Origin: Variovorax atrisoli 110B
Lineage (GTDB): Bacteria; Pseudomonadota; Gammaproteobacteria; Burkholderiales; Burkholderiaceae_C
DNA: 64,000 nucleotides
Direction: 5' to 3'
Assembly: GCF_000382045.1 (NCBI RefSeq)
Contig: NZ_KB907461.1
Coordinates: 1 to 64,000 of the forward strand
Position numbers and translations under genes: made by a program. A model generated the notes under the pieces. It made no database searches and was not told the origin of the DNA. It saw only the letters and a list, made by a program, of their open reading frames with translations. Below are positions 61,289 to 64,000 of this stretch, one piece after another (the first letter of the stretch is position 1; each line of letters opens with the position of its first letter).

Positions 61289-61663
61289 ATGGACCGCATT
61301 CCCATTCTCCGCATGGGCGACACGCTGCTGGTGACCATCCAGGTCGACATGCAGGACCAGACCGCTCTCACGCTGCAGGACGACCTGGCCAACCGGATCG
61401 CCACCACGGGCGCCTCGGGCGTGATGATCGACATCTCGGCACTCGAGATCGTCGACTCCTTTGTCGGCCGCATGCTCACCAGCATCTCGGGCATTGCCCG
61501 CATCCTCTCGGCCACCACGGTGGTAGTGGGCATGCAGCCCGCGGTGGCCATCACGCTGGTCGAACTCGGGCTCTCGCTCGAAGGCGTGCAGACCGCGCTC
61601 AATGTCGAGCGCGGCATGGAGCTGCTGCGGCGCGCCCGCCAGGAGAACGTCCTTGGCCGTTGA
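61289..61663 (+). CDS. rsbS: RsbS stressosome scaffold protein
   Basis: The product has 124 residues and is a single STAS domain very like RsbS: MDRIPILRMGDTLLVTIQVDMQDQTALTLQDDL. Ser57 in EIVDSFVGRML is the expected RsbT phosphorylation site. I prefer ATG 61289; a GTG at 61265 overlapping the rsbR stop would add eight residues. It should co-assemble with RsbR and hold RsbT inactive. Confidence 0.88.
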   Translation: MDRIPILRMGDTLLVTIQVDMQDQTALTLQDDLANRIATTGASGVMIDISALEIVDSFVGRMLTSISGIARILSATTVVVGMQPAVAITLVELGLSLEGVQTALNVERGMELLRRARQENVLGR

Positions 61664-62057
61664 ACCGACAGGCACGCTGCCACTGCTGGACGAGCAGAAC
61701 ATCGTCGCGAGCCGGCAGATGGTGCGCGCGCTGTGCCAGGACATCAAGCTGTCGCTGGTCGACCAGACCAAGATGATCACGGCCGCCAGCGAGCTGTCGC
61801 GCAACACGCTGATCCACGGCGGCGGCGGGCGCATGCGCTGGGAGTTCGCGGAACGCAACGGGCGACGCGGCCTGGTGCTGCACTTCGAGGACGAGGGCCC
61901 CGGCATCGCCGACATCGCGCTGGCGCTCACGGACGGCTGGACCAGCGGCAGCGGCATGGGCCTGGGCCTGCCGGGCAGCAAGCGGCTCGTGAACGAGTTC
62001 GAGATTTCGTCGGCCCCCGGCGCGGGCACCCGAGTGAGCATCACCAAGTGGAAGTAG
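61653..62057 (+). CDS. rsbT: RsbT serine/threonine kinase
   Basis: The product has 134 residues and is a GHKL-type kinase. The N-box is ELSRNTLIHGGGG, the G1 box EDEGPGIAD and the G2 box GMGLGLPGSKRL. It phosphorylates RsbS and RsbR and is then released. No ATG suits; the start is TTG 61653 with AGGAG seven bases upstream, inside the end of rsbS (11-base overlap). This rare start can make automatic annotation choose a wrong, longer frame. Confidence 0.88.
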   Translation: MAVEPTGTLPLLDEQNIVASRQMVRALCQDIKLSLVDQTKMITAASELSRNTLIHGGGGRMRWEFAERNGRRGLVLHFEDEGPGIADIALALTDGWTSGSGMGLGLPGSKRLVNEFEISSAPGAGTRVSITKWK

Positions 62058-63067
62058 CCACCGTCACGGGCTGGACCCACAAGGCCTTCGCGATCGATGA
62101 CGCCAGCCGCGTCGGCGAGGCGCGCCGGCATGCGGCGCGCGCCGCGGCCGAAATGGGCTGGGACGAGGTCGATGCAGGCCGGCTCGCACTGGTGGTGACC
62201 GAACTCGGCACCAACCTTCAGCGCCATGCGCAGGGCGGACAGCTGCTGATCGCCGCCCGGCCGCAGTCGCTCGAGGTCGAGGTGGTGGCCATCGACGCAG
62301 GCCCCGGCATTCCCGACTTGGCACTGGCCATGCGCGACGGCCATTCTTCCGGCAGCACGCCCGGCACCGGGCTGGGTGCGGTGAGCCGGCTGGCCGACGA
62401 GTTCGACCTCCATTCGTCGACGCCGGGCGGTACGGTCGGGGTGGCGCGGGTGCGCATGAAGAATGCCGCCGAGCTTCCCGCTTCGGCGTTCACGATTGGC
62501 GCGATCTGTCTGCCGGCGCCCTACGAAACGGTGAGCGGAGATGGCTGGGCCTGCGCGCTGGATGGCGACCAGGCGACGGTGTTGCTGGCTGACGGTCTGG
62601 GCCATGGGCCCGAAGCGGCCAAGGCCGCGGAAGCCGCCATCGGCGCATTTGCCCGAGCACCGGCAGGCGACGTGTGCGAGACGGTGCAGCGAGTGCACCA
62701 CGAACTGCAGACCACGCGCGGCGCGGCGGTGTGCGCGGTGCGCATCGATGCGGCTGACTCGAGCGTCAGCTACAGCGGGGCCGGCAACATCGCAGGCCGT
62801 GTGCTCTCGGGCGTGTTCGACAAATCGATCGTCACGCAGCACGGCACCGCTGGCATGCGGATCCGAAAGCCCGAGCTCGCCTCGCTGGAGCTGCCCGACC
62901 ACGCGCTCGTGGTGCTGCACAGCGACGGCATCGAGACCCGATGGACAGTCGACCGCATTCGCCCGCTGCTGCAGCGTGATCCCACGCTGGTGGCCGCCGT
63001 GCTTTTGCGCGACCATACGCGGCACCGCGACGACGCGACCGTCGTTGTGATCCGCCGAAAGGAATAA
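62048..63067 (+). CDS. GHKL ATPase-PP2C (SpoIIE/RsbX-like) phosphatase
   Basis: The product has 339 residues. The N-terminal half is a HATPase domain (about 10-140; VVTELGTNLQRHAQGG, DAGPGIPDL, GTGLGAVSRLADEF) and the C-terminal half a SpoIIE/RsbX-type PP2C domain (about 150-339; DGDQATVLLADGLGHGPEAAKAAEAA and SYSGAGNIAGRVL). It should dephosphorylate RsbR and RsbS to reset the stressosome. The start is GTG 62048, overlapping rsbT by ten bases. The fusion of an ATPase domain to the RsbX-like phosphatase is common in Gram-negative stressosome operons as far as I know. Confidence 0.83.
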   Translation: MEVATVTGWTHKAFAIDDASRVGEARRHAARAAAEMGWDEVDAGRLALVVTELGTNLQRHAQGGQLLIAARPQSLEVEVVAIDAGPGIPDLALAMRDGHSSGSTPGTGLGAVSRLADEFDLHSSTPGGTVGVARVRMKNAAELPASAFTIGAICLPAPYETVSGDGWACALDGDQATVLLADGLGHGPEAAKAAEAAIGAFARAPAGDVCETVQRVHHELQTTRGAAVCAVRIDAADSSVSYSGAGNIAGRVLSGVFDKSIVTQHGTAGMRIRKPELASLELPDHALVVLHSDGIETRWTVDRIRPLLQRDPTLVAAVLLRDHTRHRDDATVVVIRRKE

Positions 63068-63070
63068 CCG

Positions 63071-63943
63071 ATGAACAGTCCCGTCGCCGCAACCGACCGG
63101 GAAGACGCGCTGGCCGCAAGCCGTCGCGAGGTGGAGGAGCTGCGCGCGGAACTCGAGGAAACGAATCGCGGCGTGGTCGCGCTGTATGCCGAACTCGATG
63201 CCCAAGCCGAGCAGCTCAAGAAGGCCACCGAACTCAAGAGCCGTTTCCTGGCCTACATGAGCCACGAATTCCGCACGCCGATCAGCGCCATCCGCAGCAT
63301 TGCCCGGCTGCTCAGCGACCGCGTGGACGGCCCGCTCACGCCCGAGCAGGAAAAGCAGGTCGGCTTCGTCGACACCACGGCCGCCGAACTGGCCGACATG
63401 GTCGATGACCTGCTCGACCTGGCCAAGATCGAGGCGGGTCGCGTCGAGATCTCGCCGGCCTGGTTCGAGATGGTCGACTTGTTCTCTGCGCTGCGCGGCA
63501 TGTTCCGCCCGGTGCTGAACAACCCGTCCACCACGTTGATCTTCGAGGAGCCCGAAGGGCTGCCCAAGCTCTACACGGACGACCGCAAGCTGTCGCAGAT
63601 CCTGCGAAATTTCGTTTCCAACGCGCTCAAGTTCACGCCGCATGGCGAGATCCGTGTGACCGCCACTCGCAGTGGCGAGCACGCGGTGAGGTTTTCGGTG
63701 TCGGACACCGGCATCGGCATCGCGCCCGAACACCACGCAGCCGTGTTCGACGACTTCTCGCAGGTCGACTCGCCCGTGCAGAAGCGCCTGCGCGGCACGG
63801 GCCTGGGCCTGTCGCTGAGCCGCCAGCTCGCTGCGCTGCTGGGCGGGAGCGTGGAGCTGGAGAGCGAACTGGGCAAGGGTTCGGTGTTCTCCGTGACGGT
63901 GCCCGTGCTGCTGCCGCCGCGGGGGGCAGCCGGGCCGGAATGA
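63071..63943 (+). CDS. soluble sensor histidine kinase
   Basis: The product has 290 residues without membrane segments. A coiled coil (about 10-60, ASRREVEELRAELEETNRGVVALYAELDAQAEQLKKA) leads to the HisKA H-box (FLAYMSHEFRTPISAIRSIARLL, His64-66 region) and the HATPase (N-box NFVSNALKFTP, G1 DTGIGI, G2 GTGLGLSLS). It starts three bases after the phosphatase gene and overlaps the next gene by four bases. The coiled coil may dock onto RsbT or the stressosome, giving a kinase output in place of SigB (inference). Confidence 0.88.
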   Translation: MNSPVAATDREDALAASRREVEELRAELEETNRGVVALYAELDAQAEQLKKATELKSRFLAYMSHEFRTPISAIRSIARLLSDRVDGPLTPEQEKQVGFVDTTAAELADMVDDLLDLAKIEAGRVEISPAWFEMVDLFSALRGMFRPVLNNPSTTLIFEEPEGLPKLYTDDRKLSQILRNFVSNALKFTPHGEIRVTATRSGEHAVRFSVSDTGIGIAPEHHAAVFDDFSQVDSPVQKRLRGTGLGLSLSRQLAALLGGSVELESELGKGSVFSVTVPVLLPPRGAAGPE

Positions 63944-64000
63944 GCATGCCGCCCGAACCTCTGATCAGCACGACGATCGACCGGTCGCGCCACACCGTGC
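63940..64000 (+). CDS. start of a further gene, cut by the window end
   Basis: ATG 63940 overlaps the histidine kinase stop and opens MSMPPEPLISTTIDRSRHTV before the window ends. From the context a response regulator or hybrid kinase is expected, but 20 codons are too few to tell. Confidence 0.5.
   Translation, partial: MSMPPEPLISTTIDRSRHTV

Noticed and set aside
60965..63736. 923-codon minus-strand frame across the rsb module
   Set aside because: Antisense to five recognisable genes and without recognisable domains.

Overview
The window is GC-rich, densely packed DNA from a betaproteobacterium, most likely a Comamonadaceae such as Variovorax. This is inferred from three Bug-type periplasmic receptors, many LysR regulators, stacked aromatic and organic-acid catabolic operons, and LigD/Ku repair genes. 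No rRNA, tRNA, CRISPR array, insertion sequence or phage gene was recognised.

The strongest system lies at about 0.8-18 kb. It is a near-complete picolinate (pyridine-2-carboxylate) degradation cluster of the pic type. One arm on the minus strand encodes a three-subunit molybdenum hydroxylase (PicA), the N-formylmaleamate deformylase PicE and the MarR regulator PicR. A divergent arm on the plus strand encodes a four-component Rieske oxygenase (PicB), the decarboxylase PicC, the 2,5-dihydroxypyridine dioxygenase PicD and the maleamate amidohydrolase PicF. The inferred route is picolinate, 6-hydroxypicolinate, 3,6-dihydroxypicolinate, 2,5-dihydroxypyridine, N-formylmaleamate, maleamate, maleate. 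Catalytic residues in PicC, PicD, PicE and PicF fall at the numbers I remember from the pic/nic literature. A five-gene branched-chain-amino-acid-type ABC transporter follows PicF and is the likely importer. Maleate isomerase (PicG) and molybdenum-cofactor insertion factors are not in the window. A partial acyl-CoA dehydrogenase precedes the cluster.

At 18-27.5 kb there is a LysR gene and a CoA-dependent operon: OB-fold protein, thiolase, SDR, CoA-transferase, enoyl-CoA hydratase, Bug receptor. Divergent to it are a PrpF isomerase and a second SDR, closed by an AraC regulator. At 27.6-33.3 kb is an aromatic-acid-type efflux operon (FUSC pump, DUF1656, HlyD adaptor, NodT outer-membrane factor) with a LysR gene.

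At 33.4-42 kb a LysR regulator is divergent to an eight-gene operon whose substrate I cannot name: Bug receptor, esterase, FAD oxidoreductase, TIM-barrel isomerase, shikimate-dehydrogenase-like enzyme, fluoroacetate-dehalogenase-like hydrolase, SMP-30 protein, and an NTF2-like gene cut by an in-frame stop. At 42-45 kb are a Yellow/royal-jelly-type secreted protein, a DJ-1/PfpI protein and a LysR gene. At 45-50 kb is a DNA repair block: Ku, LigD and exonuclease III.

At 50.7-52.8 kb a LysR gene is divergent to an NTF2-like gene and an SDR. At 53-58 kb a GntR regulator faces an operon of AtuA-family protein, DUF4387, Bug receptor and serine hydrolase, with a perfect TGGTATACCA operator between them. 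At 58.4-60 kb is an NHL-repeat lipoprotein. From 60.4 kb to the end is a stressosome-type module (RsbR, RsbS, RsbT, an ATPase-PP2C protein) running into a histidine kinase and the first codons of another gene.
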